64,000 nucleotides of DNA from Nonomuraea sp. PA05 (GTDB taxonomy: Bacteria > Actinomycetota > Actinomycetes > Streptosporangiales > Streptosporangiaceae): positions 33,728 to 97,727 of the forward strand of contig NZ_VSEY01000048.1 of assembly GCF_008086045.1 (NCBI RefSeq), given 5' to 3'. The translations under genes were made by a program, and so were the position numbers. How positions within the stretch are numbered: the stretch's first letter is position 1; every line of letters begins with the position of its first letter. The notes beneath the pieces are model-generated. The model saw nothing but the letters and a program-made list of their open reading frames with translations. It made no database searches and had not been told where the DNA came from. Below are positions 9,364 to 18,387 of this stretch, in pieces.

Positions 9364-10713
9364 ATGGCACCCTGGTGGGCCAGGTCCCTGCGCGGACGCG
9401 TCACCCTCATCGCGACGGCCGTAGCCGCCCTCGTGCTCATCCCCGTGGGCATCGCCGGGGTGCTGGTGACCAGGTCGGTGATCACCGCCGGGGTGTTCAG
9501 CGAGACCAGGGACACCGCCGAGCGGATCGCCTACGAGATGCGCGGCGGCGCCCTGCCCATGGGCGCCGCCATCCCGGTGCCGCATCCCGCCGTGGACCTG
9601 ATCCAGATCGTCGGCGCCAACGGGCACGTGCTGGCCACCAGCGATGCCGCCAGGAACCTGCCGCCGCTCAGCGACGTCCGCCCGACCGTCAAGAACCGGG
9701 TCGTCAGCACCACGAGCTGCCTGCCGACCGAGTGCGTGCACCTGACGGCGGTGCGGGTCAGCATGTTCGCCGACTCCCCCGTCGTCTACGCGGGCCGCAG
9801 CTCGCCCGAGGTGCTGTCCAGCAGGACCCTCGAGGTCATCGTCTTCGCGGAGGTCGCCCTGCTCATCGGGGTGACGGCGTGGGCGACGTGGCTGGTCACC
9901 GGCCGGGCGCTGCGGCCCGTCGCGACCATGCGGGCCGAGCTGGACGCCGTGCACGCCGGCGACCTCAGCAGCCGCGTCACCCAGCCGCCCGGCGACGACG
10001 AGGTGGCTCAGCTCGCCCACTCCGTCAACGGCACCCTGGCCCGCCTGGAGCGCTCCGCCGAGCAGCAGCGCCAGTTCGCCTCCGACGCCTCCCACGAGCT
10101 GCGCACCCCGATCGCCGGGCTGCGCGCCCAGCTGGAGAGCGCCCAGCTCTACCCGGAGGACACCGACGTGGAGGCGCTGGTGGGCAGCGCGCTGCGCGAC
10201 ACCGACCGGCTGGAGGCCATCATCACCGACCTGCTGCTGCTGGCCAGGATCGGCTCCCGGGTGGACGTCGTCAAGGAGCGCGTCGACCTGGCCGACCTGG
10301 TGCGCAAGGAGCTGGCCGTCCGCAGCGACAAGCTGCCCGTACGGGTGGACCTGGCCGACGGGGTCGTGGTCGAGGCCGTGCGGCTGCAACTGGCCAGGGT
10401 GCTGACGAACCTGCTGGACAACGCCCAGCGGCACGCCGAGCACGCCGTCAAGGTGACCGTCGGCAGGCAGGAGCCGGGCACGGCGGTGCTGGCCGTCGAG
10501 AACGACGGCGTGGAGATCGCCGAGTGCGACCGCGAGCGCATCTTCGAGCGCTTCACCCGCCTGGACGCCGCCCGCAGCCGCGACGCGGGCGGCACCGGCC
10601 TCGGCCTGGCCATCGCCCGCGACGTGGCCATGGCGCACCGGGGCGAGATCCGGGTGGAGGACTGCCCGGGCGGCGCCCGTTTCGTTCTGCGGCTTCCGAT
10701 GGCGTTCGAGTAG
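9364..10713 (+). CDS. orphan sensor histidine kinase
   Basis: 449 residues. Two membrane segments (about 14-37 and 155-180) flank an extracytoplasmic sensor region of about 120 residues containing two Cys (STTSCLPTECVH), perhaps a disulfide. A HAMP segment, the H box HELRTPIAGL with His about 244, the N box NLLDNAQRHA and the G box GGTGLGLAIARDVA follow. All motifs needed for autophosphorylation are present. No response regulator gene adjoins it; its neighbours are alpha-glucosidase and a methyltransferase gene. The upstream gap is 79 bases and there is no evident ribosome site before ATG 9364. The signal is unknown. Confidence 0.85.
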   Translation: MAPWWARSLRGRVTLIATAVAALVLIPVGIAGVLVTRSVITAGVFSETRDTAERIAYEMRGGALPMGAAIPVPHPAVDLIQIVGANGHVLATSDAARNLPPLSDVRPTVKNRVVSTTSCLPTECVHLTAVRVSMFADSPVVYAGRSSPEVLSSRTLEVIVFAEVALLIGVTAWATWLVTGRALRPVATMRAELDAVHAGDLSSRVTQPPGDDEVAQLAHSVNGTLARLERSAEQQRQFASDASHELRTPIAGLRAQLESAQLYPEDTDVEALVGSALRDTDRLEAIITDLLLLARIGSRVDVVKERVDLADLVRKELAVRSDKLPVRVDLADGVVVEAVRLQLARVLTNLLDNAQRHAEHAVKVTVGRQEPGTAVLAVENDGVEIAECDRERIFERFTRLDAARSRDAGGTGLGLAIARDVAMAHRGEIRVEDCPGGARFVLRLPMAFE

Positions 10714-10746
10714 ATTTCCACCGCGCCGGTCGTGGATCATGGATTC

Positions 10747-11565
10747 ATGACGGAACAGGCGCCGCAGGGCGTGAACCCCCACATCCCCAACGCGGCGCGG
10801 ATGTATGACTACTTCCTCGGCGGCAAGGACAACTTCAAGGCCGACCGGGACCTCGGCGACATGGTGCTGAGCGTGATGCCCGAGGTGCGCGACGGCACCA
10901 GGGAGAACCGCGCGCTGATCGGCCGGATCGTGAAGTACCTGTGCGAGCAGGGCATCACGCAGTTCCTCGACCTGGGCTCGGGGCTGCCCGCCCAGGAGAA
11001 CGTGCACGAGGTGGCGCTGCGCCACGCCCCCGAGGCCCGGGTGGTGTACGTGGACAACGACCCCGTCGTGGCCACGCACGGCAGGGCGCTGCTGGCCGAC
11101 CCGAACCGGGTGGCGATGGTGCTGGGGGACTGCCGCAGGCCCGAGGAGATCCTGTCCGACCCCGAGGTGCGCGGGCTGATCGACTTCGACCGGCCGGTGG
11201 CCGTGCTGATGATGTTCGTCCTGCACTTCATCACCGAGCAGGACGAGCCGCAGCGGTTCATGGCCGCCTACCGCGACGCGCTCGCGCCCGGCAGCTTCCT
11301 GGCCGTCTCCCACGTCACCAACGATGTGGCCACGGAGCGGGCCGCGCAGGTCTCCGACTTCTACCGCAAGGCCAACGCCGACTTCACGCCGCGCTCCGGC
11401 AAGGAGATCGGGGCCTTCTTCGGCGACTTCGAGCTCATCCCGCCCGGCCTGGCCACGGGGCTGCCCGCGCACCAGGTCTGGCCGTTCCACGACCCGCTCA
11501 ACCCGGTCTTCGTGGACGAGGACCTGGCGCGGATGGCGTACGCGGGGATCGGCCGCAAGCCGTAA
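10747..11565 (+). CDS. SAM-dependent methyltransferase, DUF574 (Methyltransf_19) type
   Basis: 272 residues. Opens with the family signature NPHIPNAARMYDYFLGGKDN and carries a SAM-binding motif I as FLDLGSGLPAQENVHE, followed by VVYVDNDPVV. This actinobacterial family is common in many paralogues per genome, and substrates are mostly unknown. ATG 10747 is preferred over GTG 10732 because homologous proteins begin a few residues before the NPHIPNAARMYDY motif. A second member lies at 49416-50183 in this window, about 39 kb away. It converges on dctA, with a strong hairpin between them. Confidence 0.85.
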   Translation: MTEQAPQGVNPHIPNAARMYDYFLGGKDNFKADRDLGDMVLSVMPEVRDGTRENRALIGRIVKYLCEQGITQFLDLGSGLPAQENVHEVALRHAPEARVVYVDNDPVVATHGRALLADPNRVAMVLGDCRRPEEILSDPEVRGLIDFDRPVAVLMMFVLHFITEQDEPQRFMAAYRDALAPGSFLAVSHVTNDVATERAAQVSDFYRKANADFTPRSGKEIGAFFGDFELIPPGLATGLPAHQVWPFHDPLNPVFVDEDLARMAYAGIGRKP

Positions 11566-11581
11566 CGCACGGAACCAGGAA

Positions 11582-11615
11582 ACGGCGGGCAGGCGCCTCA
11601 GCACCTGCCCGCCGT
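11582..11615. terminator. bidirectional hairpin between methyltransferase and dctA
   Basis: A perfect 12-bp stem, ACGGCGGGCAGG (11582-11593) pairing with CCTGCCCGCCGT (11604-11615), with a 10-base loop. It lies between two convergent genes and has no T-run, as is usual in high-GC actinomycetes. Confidence 0.75.
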
Positions 11616-11625
11616 CAGCCGGACG

Positions 11626-12966
11626 CTAGGCCGGAGACATCTCCTTGGCCTGCTCGTCCTGCCCGTCCCGCGTGCCCTCGTCGGTGTCGTCGTCCAGCAG
11701 GGTGGCCTCGTCGAACGGCGCCTGCCCCGCCAGCACCCGCTCCGCCCGGTCCCGGTCGAACTCCCCGGTCCACGTGCCGACGAGCACGGTCGCCACGGCG
11801 TTGCCCGCGAAGTTGGTCAGCGCGCGGGCCTCGGACATGAAGCGGTCGATGCCCACGATGAGGCCCACCCCGTCCACCAGCTCGGGCCGGTGCGCCTGCA
11901 GCCCGCCGGCCAGCGTGGCCAGGCCCGCCCCAGTGACGCCCGCCGCGCCCTTGGACGCGATCATCATGAACAGCAGCAGCGCGATCTGCTCCCCGAACTC
12001 CAGCGGCGACCCGGTGGCCGTGGCGATGAACAGCGTGGCCATGGTCAGGTAGATCGCGGTGCCGTCGAGGTTGAAGGAGTAGCCGGTCGGCACGGTGATG
12101 CCGGCCACGGTCTTGCTGACGCCCAGGTGCTCCATCTTGGCGATGAGCCGCGGCAGGGCGGTCTCCGACGACGACGTGGACAGGATCAGCAGGAACTCGC
12201 GGCCCAGGTAGCGCAGCAGCGACCACAGGTTGATCCGTGCCACCAGCCACAGGATCGCGCCCAGCACCACGCCGACGAACAGCACGCACGTCACGTAGAA
12301 GGCGATCATGATGATGGCCAGGCTCTTGAGCGCCTCGATGCCGGTCGCGCCCACGACGGCCGCGATCGCGCCGAACGCGCCCACCGGCGCCGCCCACATG
12401 ATCATGGCGAGGATGCGGAACACCAGCCGCTGGAAGTGCTCGACGCCGCGCAGGATCGGCGCGCCCTTGGGGCCCATGGCCTGCAGCGCGAAGCCGGTGA
12501 GCAGCGCCACCAGCAGCGCCTGCAGCACCGAGCCGTCGGTGAGGGCCGATACGACCGTCTCGGGGATGATGCCGAGCAGGAAGTCCACGGTGCTGGCGTC
12601 CGCGCCCTTGGCCGCCTCCGCCTCGGCGGCCTGCCTGGCGGTGTCGGTGAGCTGCAGGCCGGAGCCCGGGTCGATGACGTTGCCCACGACCAGGCCGATG
12701 ACCAGGGCGACCGTGGACATGACGATGAAGTAGCCGAGGGCGAGCCCGCCGACCTTGCCGACCTGGGCGGCCTGGCGTACCGAGCCGATGCCGAGCACGA
12801 TCGTGCAGAAGATGATGGGGCCGATCACCATCTGGATCAGCGCCACGAAGCCGGTGCCGAGGGGTTTGAGCTCCTTGCCCACGTCCGGCCAGATGAAGCC
12901 GACCAGGATCCCGAGCAGGACCGCCACGATGACGGCCAGGTACAGGTAACGGGTGCGATCGCGCAT
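11626..12966 (-). CDS. dctA: C4-dicarboxylate/cation symporter DctA
   Basis: 446 residues of the DAACS (dicarboxylate/amino acid:cation symporter) family. Membrane segments begin at YLYLAVIVAVLLGILVGFIW, and the serine-rich re-entrant loop is seen as LSTSSSETALPRL. The NLDGTAIYLTMATLFIA and AGLATLAGG segments belong to the substrate-binding core. It imports succinate, fumarate or malate. The last 45 residues are an acidic cytoplasmic tail. It is divergent from a DcuS/DcuR-type two-component pair only 108 bases away, which is the usual arrangement for dicarboxylate-induced expression. Confidence 0.92.
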   Translation of the reverse strand: MRDRTRYLYLAVIVAVLLGILVGFIWPDVGKELKPLGTGFVALIQMVIGPIIFCTIVLGIGSVRQAAQVGKVGGLALGYFIVMSTVALVIGLVVGNVIDPGSGLQLTDTARQAAEAEAAKGADASTVDFLLGIIPETVVSALTDGSVLQALLVALLTGFALQAMGPKGAPILRGVEHFQRLVFRILAMIMWAAPVGAFGAIAAVVGATGIEALKSLAIIMIAFYVTCVLFVGVVLGAILWLVARINLWSLLRYLGREFLLILSTSSSETALPRLIAKMEHLGVSKTVAGITVPTGYSFNLDGTAIYLTMATLFIATATGSPLEFGEQIALLLFMMIASKGAAGVTGAGLATLAGGLQAHRPELVDGVGLIVGIDRFMSEARALTNFAGNAVATVLVGTWTGEFDRDRAERVLAGQAPFDEATLLDDDTDEGTRDGQDEQAKEMSPA

Positions 12967-13074
12967 AGGGGGGTTCTCCGGCGGTTTTTGAGGGACCTTC
13001 TCGATGTGCGACTATGCGCCTCACGAGTGACGCAGGTCACCATTGCGTAAGTTTCGTACATGGAGGGGAATCCG

Positions 13075-14598
13075 ATGCGGCGCTGGAGCCTGGCAGGGCA
13101 GATGCTGGTCCTGCAGCTGCTCGTGGTCGCCGTCACGGCGGCGGGCGGCGCGGTGCTGGCCCTGCTGCAGGCCCACGAGCTGCTCCAGGAGGAGGCGGGC
13201 GCCACGGCCACGGCCGTGGCGGTCAGCGTGGCGGCCTCGCCCGACGTGCTGGAGGCGCTCGGCGAGCCGGATCCGAGCGTGCGGCTGCAGCCGTACGCGC
13301 AGCGGGCGCGGGCGGCGACGGGGGTCGATTTCATCACCATCATGAAGACGGACGGCACCCGCTACACCCACCCGAACGAGGCCGAGATCGGCAGGCGCTT
13401 CCTCGGCCACATCGAGCCCGCGCTGCGCGGCCGGACGTTCACCGAGACCTACACCGGCACGCTGGGCGCCTCCAAGCGGGCGGTGACGCCGGTCATGGCG
13501 GGCGGGCAGGTCCGGGCGCTGGTCAGCGCCGGGATCACGATCGACAGGATCAGCGCCAGGCTGCGCGACCAGCTCGCCTGGGGCGGGCTCATCGTGGCGC
13601 TGGCGCTCGGCCTGGGCGCGGCGGGCACCTGGCTGGTCACCGCGCGGCTGCGCCGCCAGACGCACGGCCTGGGGCCCGTCGAGCTGGGCCGCATCCACGA
13701 GCACCACGACGCGGTGCTGCACACCGTCAGGGAGGGCCTGCTGCTGGTCGGCAGGGACGGCACGCTGACGCTCTGCAACGACGCGGCCCGGCTGCTGCTC
13801 GGCCTGCCCTCCGACGCCGAGGGCCGCCACGTGCGGGAGCTGGGCCTGAACCTGGGGCTGGGCATGGAGGCGGGCCTGGAGGCGGGCATGGACGCCGTTC
13901 CGGCGGGCGACGAGGAGCGCGTCCACCTGGTCGGGGACCGGGTCCTGGCCGTCAACAGCGCCGCCAGCAGGCTCGGCACGGTGGTCACCGTCCGCGATCA
14001 CACGGAGTTGCAGGCGCTGACCGGCCAGCTCGACGCCGAGCGCGGCTTCGCCGAGTCGCTGCGCTCGGCCGCGCACGAGGCGGCCAACCGGCTGCACACG
14101 GTCATCACGCTGGTGGAGCTGGGCCGCACCGAGCAGGCGGTGGCGCTGGGCACGGCGGAGCTGCGCGCGGCGCAGGAGCTGACCGACCGGGTGGTGGGCG
14201 CGGTGCGCGAGCCGGTGCTGGCGGCGCTGCTGCTGGGCAAGAGCGCCGAGGCGGCCGAGCGCGGCGCCGAGCTGGTGATCACGCGGGACAGCGAGCTGGA
14301 CGACCCCGGCCTGGACGCCCGCGAGCTGGTCACGATCGTGGGCAACCTGATCGACAACGCCATCGACGCGGCCGGCCGGGTGGAGGTGCACCTGAGCGCC
14401 GGGGAGCGGGAGGTGCTGATCAGGGTGTCCGACGACGGGCCGGGGCTGACCGGCACGGACGCGTTCGAGAAGGGCTGGACCACCAAGGGCGACGGGCGCG
14501 GGCTGGGCCTGGCGCTGGTGGGGCAGGCGGTGCGGCGGCTGGGCGGCACGATCGGGGTCGAGGGCTCGACGTTCACGGTGAGGCTGCCGAAACCATGA
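13075..14598 (+). CDS. DcuS/CitA-type sensor histidine kinase
   Basis: 507 residues. Membrane segment near residues 11-30, extracytoplasmic PAS-like sensor (about 35-165) with the CitA/DcuS-type ITIMKTDGTRYTHPN segment, second membrane segment near 170-190, cytoplasmic PAS, then a SpoOB-type phosphoacceptor helix AAHEAANRLHTVITLVELG (His about 334) and an ATPase domain with NLIDNAIDAA and GRGLGLALVGQ. ATG 13075 is preferred over 13060 since GGAGGGG lies 6 bases before it. It should sense dicarboxylates outside the cell and control divergent dctA through the next gene, with which it overlaps by 4 bases. Confidence 0.9.
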   Translation: MRRWSLAGQMLVLQLLVVAVTAAGGAVLALLQAHELLQEEAGATATAVAVSVAASPDVLEALGEPDPSVRLQPYAQRARAATGVDFITIMKTDGTRYTHPNEAEIGRRFLGHIEPALRGRTFTETYTGTLGASKRAVTPVMAGGQVRALVSAGITIDRISARLRDQLAWGGLIVALALGLGAAGTWLVTARLRRQTHGLGPVELGRIHEHHDAVLHTVREGLLLVGRDGTLTLCNDAARLLLGLPSDAEGRHVRELGLNLGLGMEAGLEAGMDAVPAGDEERVHLVGDRVLAVNSAASRLGTVVTVRDHTELQALTGQLDAERGFAESLRSAAHEAANRLHTVITLVELGRTEQAVALGTAELRAAQELTDRVVGAVREPVLAALLLGKSAEAAERGAELVITRDSELDDPGLDARELVTIVGNLIDNAIDAAGRVEVHLSAGEREVLIRVSDDGPGLTGTDAFEKGWTTKGDGRGLGLALVGQAVRRLGGTIGVEGSTFTVRLPKP

Positions 14599-15260
14599 TC
14601 TCCGTGCTGGTGGTCGAGGACGAGGAGATCACCGCCGAGGCCAACCGCATCTACGTCGAGCGGGTGCCTGGCTTCCAGGTGGCGGGGGTGGCCAGGTCGG
14701 GCGCGGAGGCGCTGCGCTTCCTGCGCGGCCGTCCCGTGGACCTCATCCTGCTCGACCTCTACCTGCCCGACATGCACGGCCTGGACGTGTGCCGCGCCGT
14801 GCGGGCGGGCGGCCTGATGTGCGACGTGATCGCGGTCACCTCCGCTCGCGATCTGGCCATGGTCCGTTCAGCGGTGTCGCTGGGAGTCTCGCAGTACCTG
14901 CTCAAACCGTTCACGTTCGCGACACTGGCGGAGAAGCTGTCGCGTTACGCCCGGTTCAAGGAGGAGGCGGGCCTGGCCGTGGGGCAGGGCGACGTGGACC
15001 GGGTGCTCGCCACCCTGCGCGGTCCCTCGGAGCTGCCGAAAGGCATGGCGCGCGACACTCTGGACACCGTGGCGGCGCAGTTGCGCGCGCATCCGGAGGG
15101 GATGGGCGCGCAGGCCGTGGCGGACGCGATCGGAGTGTCCCGTGTGACGGCCCGCAGATACCTGGAATACCTGGTCGAACGCGGTGTGGCGGCCCGCATC
15201 CCGCAGTACGGCGGAGTGGGCCGGCCAGAGTTGCTCTACCGGATCCCCATGGAAAGTTAA
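14595..15260 (+). CDS. DcuR/CitB-type response regulator
   Basis: 221 residues. N-terminal receiver domain with the acidic pair in VVEDEEITAEANR, phosphoacceptor Asp54 in LILLDLYLP and the conserved Lys in YLLKPF. The C-terminal domain has a helix-turn-helix (AVADAIGVSRVTARRYLEYL) of the CitT/DcuR kind. Start ATG overlaps the kinase stop in ATGA. The probable target is the dctA promoter at about 12967-13074. Confidence 0.92.
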   Translation: MISVLVVEDEEITAEANRIYVERVPGFQVAGVARSGAEALRFLRGRPVDLILLDLYLPDMHGLDVCRAVRAGGLMCDVIAVTSARDLAMVRSAVSLGVSQYLLKPFTFATLAEKLSRYARFKEEAGLAVGQGDVDRVLATLRGPSELPKGMARDTLDTVAAQLRAHPEGMGAQAVADAIGVSRVTARRYLEYLVERGVAARIPQYGGVGRPELLYRIPMES

Positions 15261-15333
15261 TGGTGGTGACGCTGGCCGTTCAATCCAGCCCTCTAGCTTC
15301 TGGGTGCAATCCGATGCACTGAGGAGACACACC

Positions 15334-17376
15334 TTGCGAGTCCTGGCCGTTGTTCCCGCCCGCGGAGGTTCGGCGGGCGTACCCCTGAAGAACCTCGCCC
15401 TGGTCGGGGGCGTCCCGTTGGTCACCCGGGCGGTGCGGGCCTGCCTGCGCGCCGAGCTGGTGGACCAGGTCGTGGTCAGCACCGACCACGACGGGATCGC
15501 CGAGACCGCCAGGGAGGCGGGCGCGACCGTCGTCGAGCGCCCGGCCGAGCTGAGCGGCGCGACCGCCTCCAGCGAGTCCGCGGTGCTGCACGCGCTCGAC
15601 GCCCTGGGCGAGGATCCGGAGGTCGTCGTGCTCGTCCAGGCGACCAGCGCGTTCATCGACCCCGACGACCTGTCGGCGGCGGTGCGCAAGGTGCTCGACG
15701 GCGAGGCCGACTCCGTCGTGTCCGGGCTGCCCACCCACGAGTTCCTGTGGACGGCCACGGGCGGCGGCGTCAACCACGACCCGGCCGTCAGGCAGCGCCG
15801 GCAGGACCGCGCGCCGGAGTTCCGTGAGAACGGCGCCTTCTACGTCATGCGCACCGCCGGCCTGCGCGAGCACGGCCACCGCTTCTTCGGCGAGATCGCC
15901 GTCCAGCCGGTGCCCACCCAGCACGCCATCGAGATCGACAACCCGGAGGACCTGGAGCTCGTGCGAGCGCTCGCCCCGTTCATCGACCAGCCCGAGCCGA
16001 TCGACGTGGACGCCGTCATCACCGACTTCGACGGCGTGCACACCGACGACCGCGCCTACGTCGACTCCGACGGCCGCGAGATGGTGCTGGTCAGCCGCTC
16101 CGACGGGATGGGCGTCTCGCTGCTGAAGCGCTCCGGCGTGAAGGTCCTGATCATGTCCACCGAGCAGAACCCGGTGGTGGCCGCCCGCGCCCGCAAGCTC
16201 GGCGTGCCCGTGCTGCAGGGCCTGGCCGACAAGCGCACCGTGCTGGCCGACTGGCTGCGCATCGAGGGCCTCGACCCGGCCCGCGTCGCCTACGTCGGCA
16301 ACGACGTCAACGACCTCGGCCCGATGTCCGAGGTCGGCTGGCCCGTCGCCACCCCGGACGCGCACCCGCGGGTGCGCGCCGCCGCCCGCGTGGTGCTGAC
16401 CAGCGCCGGCGGCACGGGCGCGGTGCGCGAGCTGTGCGATCGCGTCGTGGCCGCCCGTCCTGAGCCCGAGCCGGCTCCCGCGGTGGTGCGGACCCGGCCG
16501 CACTTCGCCCCGGTGGCCATCGGCGACGTGCTGGTCGGCGACGGCGAGCCGGTGTACGTCATCGGCGAGATCGGCATCAACCACAACGGCGACATCGACC
16601 TGGCCAGGCAGCTCATCGACGTGGCCGCCGAGGCCGGCTGCCAGGCGGTCAAGTTCCAGAAGCGCACCCCCGCGATCTGCGTGCCCGAGGAGCAGAAGGG
16701 CCAGATCCGGCAGACGCCGTGGGGCGAGATGACGTACCTGGAGTACAAGGAGCGCACCGAGTTCGGCCGCGACGAGTACACCCAGATCGCCAAGTACTGC
16801 GACGAGCGCGGGCTGCACTGGTTCGCCTCGCCGTGGGACGTGCCGTCGGTGGAGTTCCTGGAGGACATGAACGTCCTCGTGCACAAGATCGCCTCGGCCA
16901 GCGTGGCCGACCACGAGCTGCTGCGCGCCCTGGCCGCCACCGGCAAACCGCTCATCCTGTCGACCGGCATGTCGACGCTGTCGGAGATCGACGCCGCCGT
17001 GGAGATCCTCGGCACCGACAAGCTGATCATGATGCACGCCACGTCCACGTACCCGCTGCCGCCCGAGGAGGCGAACCTGCGGACGATCACCACGCTCAAG
17101 GAGCGGTACGGCGTGCCCGTCGGCTACTCCGGCCACGAGCGCGGCCTGCAGATCTCGCTGGCCGCGGTCACGCTCGGCGCGGTGACCGTGGAGCGGCACA
17201 TCACCCTCGACCGCACCATGTGGGGCTCCGACCACGCAGCCTCGCTGGAGCCGTCCGGGCTGGAGCACCTCGTGCGCGACATCCGCATCATCGAGCAGGC
17301 CATGGGCGACGGCGTCAAGCGCGTCTTCCCCGGTGAGGAGGCTCCGAAGGCCCGCCTTCGCCGCGTGACCGTCTGA
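15334..17376 (+). CDS. trifunctional nonulosonate protein: NeuA-KdsC-like phosphatase-NeuB fusion
   Basis: 680 residues in three domains. Residues 1-222 are a CMP-sugar (acylneuraminate) cytidylyltransferase: VVPARGGSAGVPLKN, QATSAFID, ENGAFYVM. Residues 225-390 are a KdsC-type HAD phosphatase with intact motifs: DFDGVHTDD, IMSTEQN, DKRTVL, VGNDVNDL. Residues 405-680 are a NeuB-type synthase barrel: IGEIGINHNGD, AVKFQKR, STGMSTLSE, VGYSGHERG, VERHITLDRTMWGSDHA. The protein stops right after the barrel, so the C-terminal SAF (antifreeze-like) domain normal for NeuB is absent. TTG 15334 is chosen because GAGGAG lies 7 bases upstream and the homologous NeuA start follows at once. The three activities would condense a sugar with phosphoenolpyruvate, dephosphorylate a 9-phosphate and form the CMP-activated nonulosonate. 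First gene of a glycosyltransferase operon. Which sugar (Kdn, Neu5Ac, pseudaminic or legionaminic) is unknown. Confidence 0.88.
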   Translation: MRVLAVVPARGGSAGVPLKNLALVGGVPLVTRAVRACLRAELVDQVVVSTDHDGIAETAREAGATVVERPAELSGATASSESAVLHALDALGEDPEVVVLVQATSAFIDPDDLSAAVRKVLDGEADSVVSGLPTHEFLWTATGGGVNHDPAVRQRRQDRAPEFRENGAFYVMRTAGLREHGHRFFGEIAVQPVPTQHAIEIDNPEDLELVRALAPFIDQPEPIDVDAVITDFDGVHTDDRAYVDSDGREMVLVSRSDGMGVSLLKRSGVKVLIMSTEQNPVVAARARKLGVPVLQGLADKRTVLADWLRIEGLDPARVAYVGNDVNDLGPMSEVGWPVATPDAHPRVRAAARVVLTSAGGTGAVRELCDRVVAARPEPEPAPAVVRTRPHFAPVAIGDVLVGDGEPVYVIGEIGINHNGDIDLARQLIDVAAEAGCQAVKFQKRTPAICVPEEQKGQIRQTPWGEMTYLEYKERTEFGRDEYTQIAKYCDERGLHWFASPWDVPSVEFLEDMNVLVHKIASASVADHELLRALAATGKPLILSTGMSTLSEIDAAVEILGTDKLIMMHATSTYPLPPEEANLRTITTLKERYGVPVGYSGHERGLQISLAAVTLGAVTVERHITLDRTMWGSDHAASLEPSGLEHLVRDIRIIEQAMGDGVKRVFPGEEAPKARLRRVTV

Positions 17377-17404
17377 CCGGAACCATCAGGAAGAAACGAC
17401 AACA

Positions 17405-18385
17405 TTGATCACGCTCTCGGTCGTCGTGCCCATCAGGGACGGCGAGCGCTTCATCGCCGACGCGCTCACCTCGCTGTCCCGCAACGCGCGCGGCGACTTC
17501 GAGTTCATCGTCGTGAACGACGGGTCCGTGGACGCCACGGGCGACATCATCGATGACTTCATCGGTGAGCTGCCCGGCCTGGTAGTGATCCGCAATCCCG
17601 CCCCGGTGGGGCTGGCGGACGCGCGCAACACGGGCCTGTCGGCCGCGACCGGCCGGTACGTCACCTACATGGACGGCGACGACTGGCTGGCCCCCGGCTA
17701 CCTGGCACGGCTCGTCGAGGCGATCGACGGGCTCGGCTGCGACTTCGTGCGCGTCGACCACGTGCAGGTGGAGGGCCGCAAACGGGTCGTGCACCGGGCT
17801 CCGCTGGCGCGGCGGGGCTCGGTGCTCAACCCCCGTGACGCCATCCTGCCGGCGAACGTGCGCACCATGGTCGACTACCCGTACGCGTGGGCGGGCGTCT
17901 ACAAGCGCTCCCTGGGCGACCTGCTGCACTTCCCCGGCTCCCTGCACACCGCCGAGGACCGGCCGTGGATCTGGCGGCTGCACAGGGAGGCCGCCACGTT
18001 CGCGGTGGCGTCGCTGGCCGGGGTGTTCTACCGGCGCATGGTGTCGGGGTCGCTGACCCAGGTGGGCGACGAGCGCCAGCTCCACTTCTTCGACGCGTTC
18101 GAGCTGGTCTTCAAGGATCTGGAGCCGGAGTTCCTGCCGAAGGCCGCGCGGAACTTCTGCGCGCTGCTCGCCCACCACCTGGAGATCGGCGAACGGCTCA
18201 CGCCCGCGCTGCGTGCCCGCTTCGAGGAGCGCGGCGCGCAGATGGTGCGGGCGCTGCCGCCCGAGCTGGTGGCCGAGTCGGTGTCACGGATGTCCGTCGA
18301 ACGCGAGGCCACCCTGCGGGCCCTGGTGCCCGACCTGCCCCCCAGCCCGCACGTCCGGGTCCGCCGCGACCGGGAGGAGTCCTAA
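17405..18385 (+). CDS. family 2 glycosyltransferase
   Basis: 326 residues. GT-A fold with LSVVVPIRDGERFIADALTSL at the N terminus, the nucleotide-binding VVNDGSVDATGDI, and a YMDGDDWLAPGYL metal-binding DxD-like motif. No membrane segment. TTG 17405 follows an AGGAAG ribosome site and lies 28 bases after the fusion gene. In this cluster it probably adds a sugar to the nonulosonate polymer or primes its chain; donor and acceptor are not readable from sequence. Confidence 0.85.
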   Translation: MITLSVVVPIRDGERFIADALTSLSRNARGDFEFIVVNDGSVDATGDIIDDFIGELPGLVVIRNPAPVGLADARNTGLSAATGRYVTYMDGDDWLAPGYLARLVEAIDGLGCDFVRVDHVQVEGRKRVVHRAPLARRGSVLNPRDAILPANVRTMVDYPYAWAGVYKRSLGDLLHFPGSLHTAEDRPWIWRLHREAATFAVASLAGVFYRRMVSGSLTQVGDERQLHFFDAFELVFKDLEPEFLPKAARNFCALLAHHLEIGERLTPALRARFEERGAQMVRALPPELVAESVSRMSVEREATLRALVPDLPPSPHVRVRRDREES

Positions 18386-18387
18386 AG

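Noticed and set aside
9166..11604. 812-residue minus-strand open frame
   Set aside because: It lies opposite the histidine kinase and methyltransferase genes, whose motifs are clear, and has no recognisable domain.
15280..17268. 662-residue minus-strand open frame
   Set aside because: Antisense of the NeuA-phosphatase-NeuB gene, with repetitive H/V/G/D composition.
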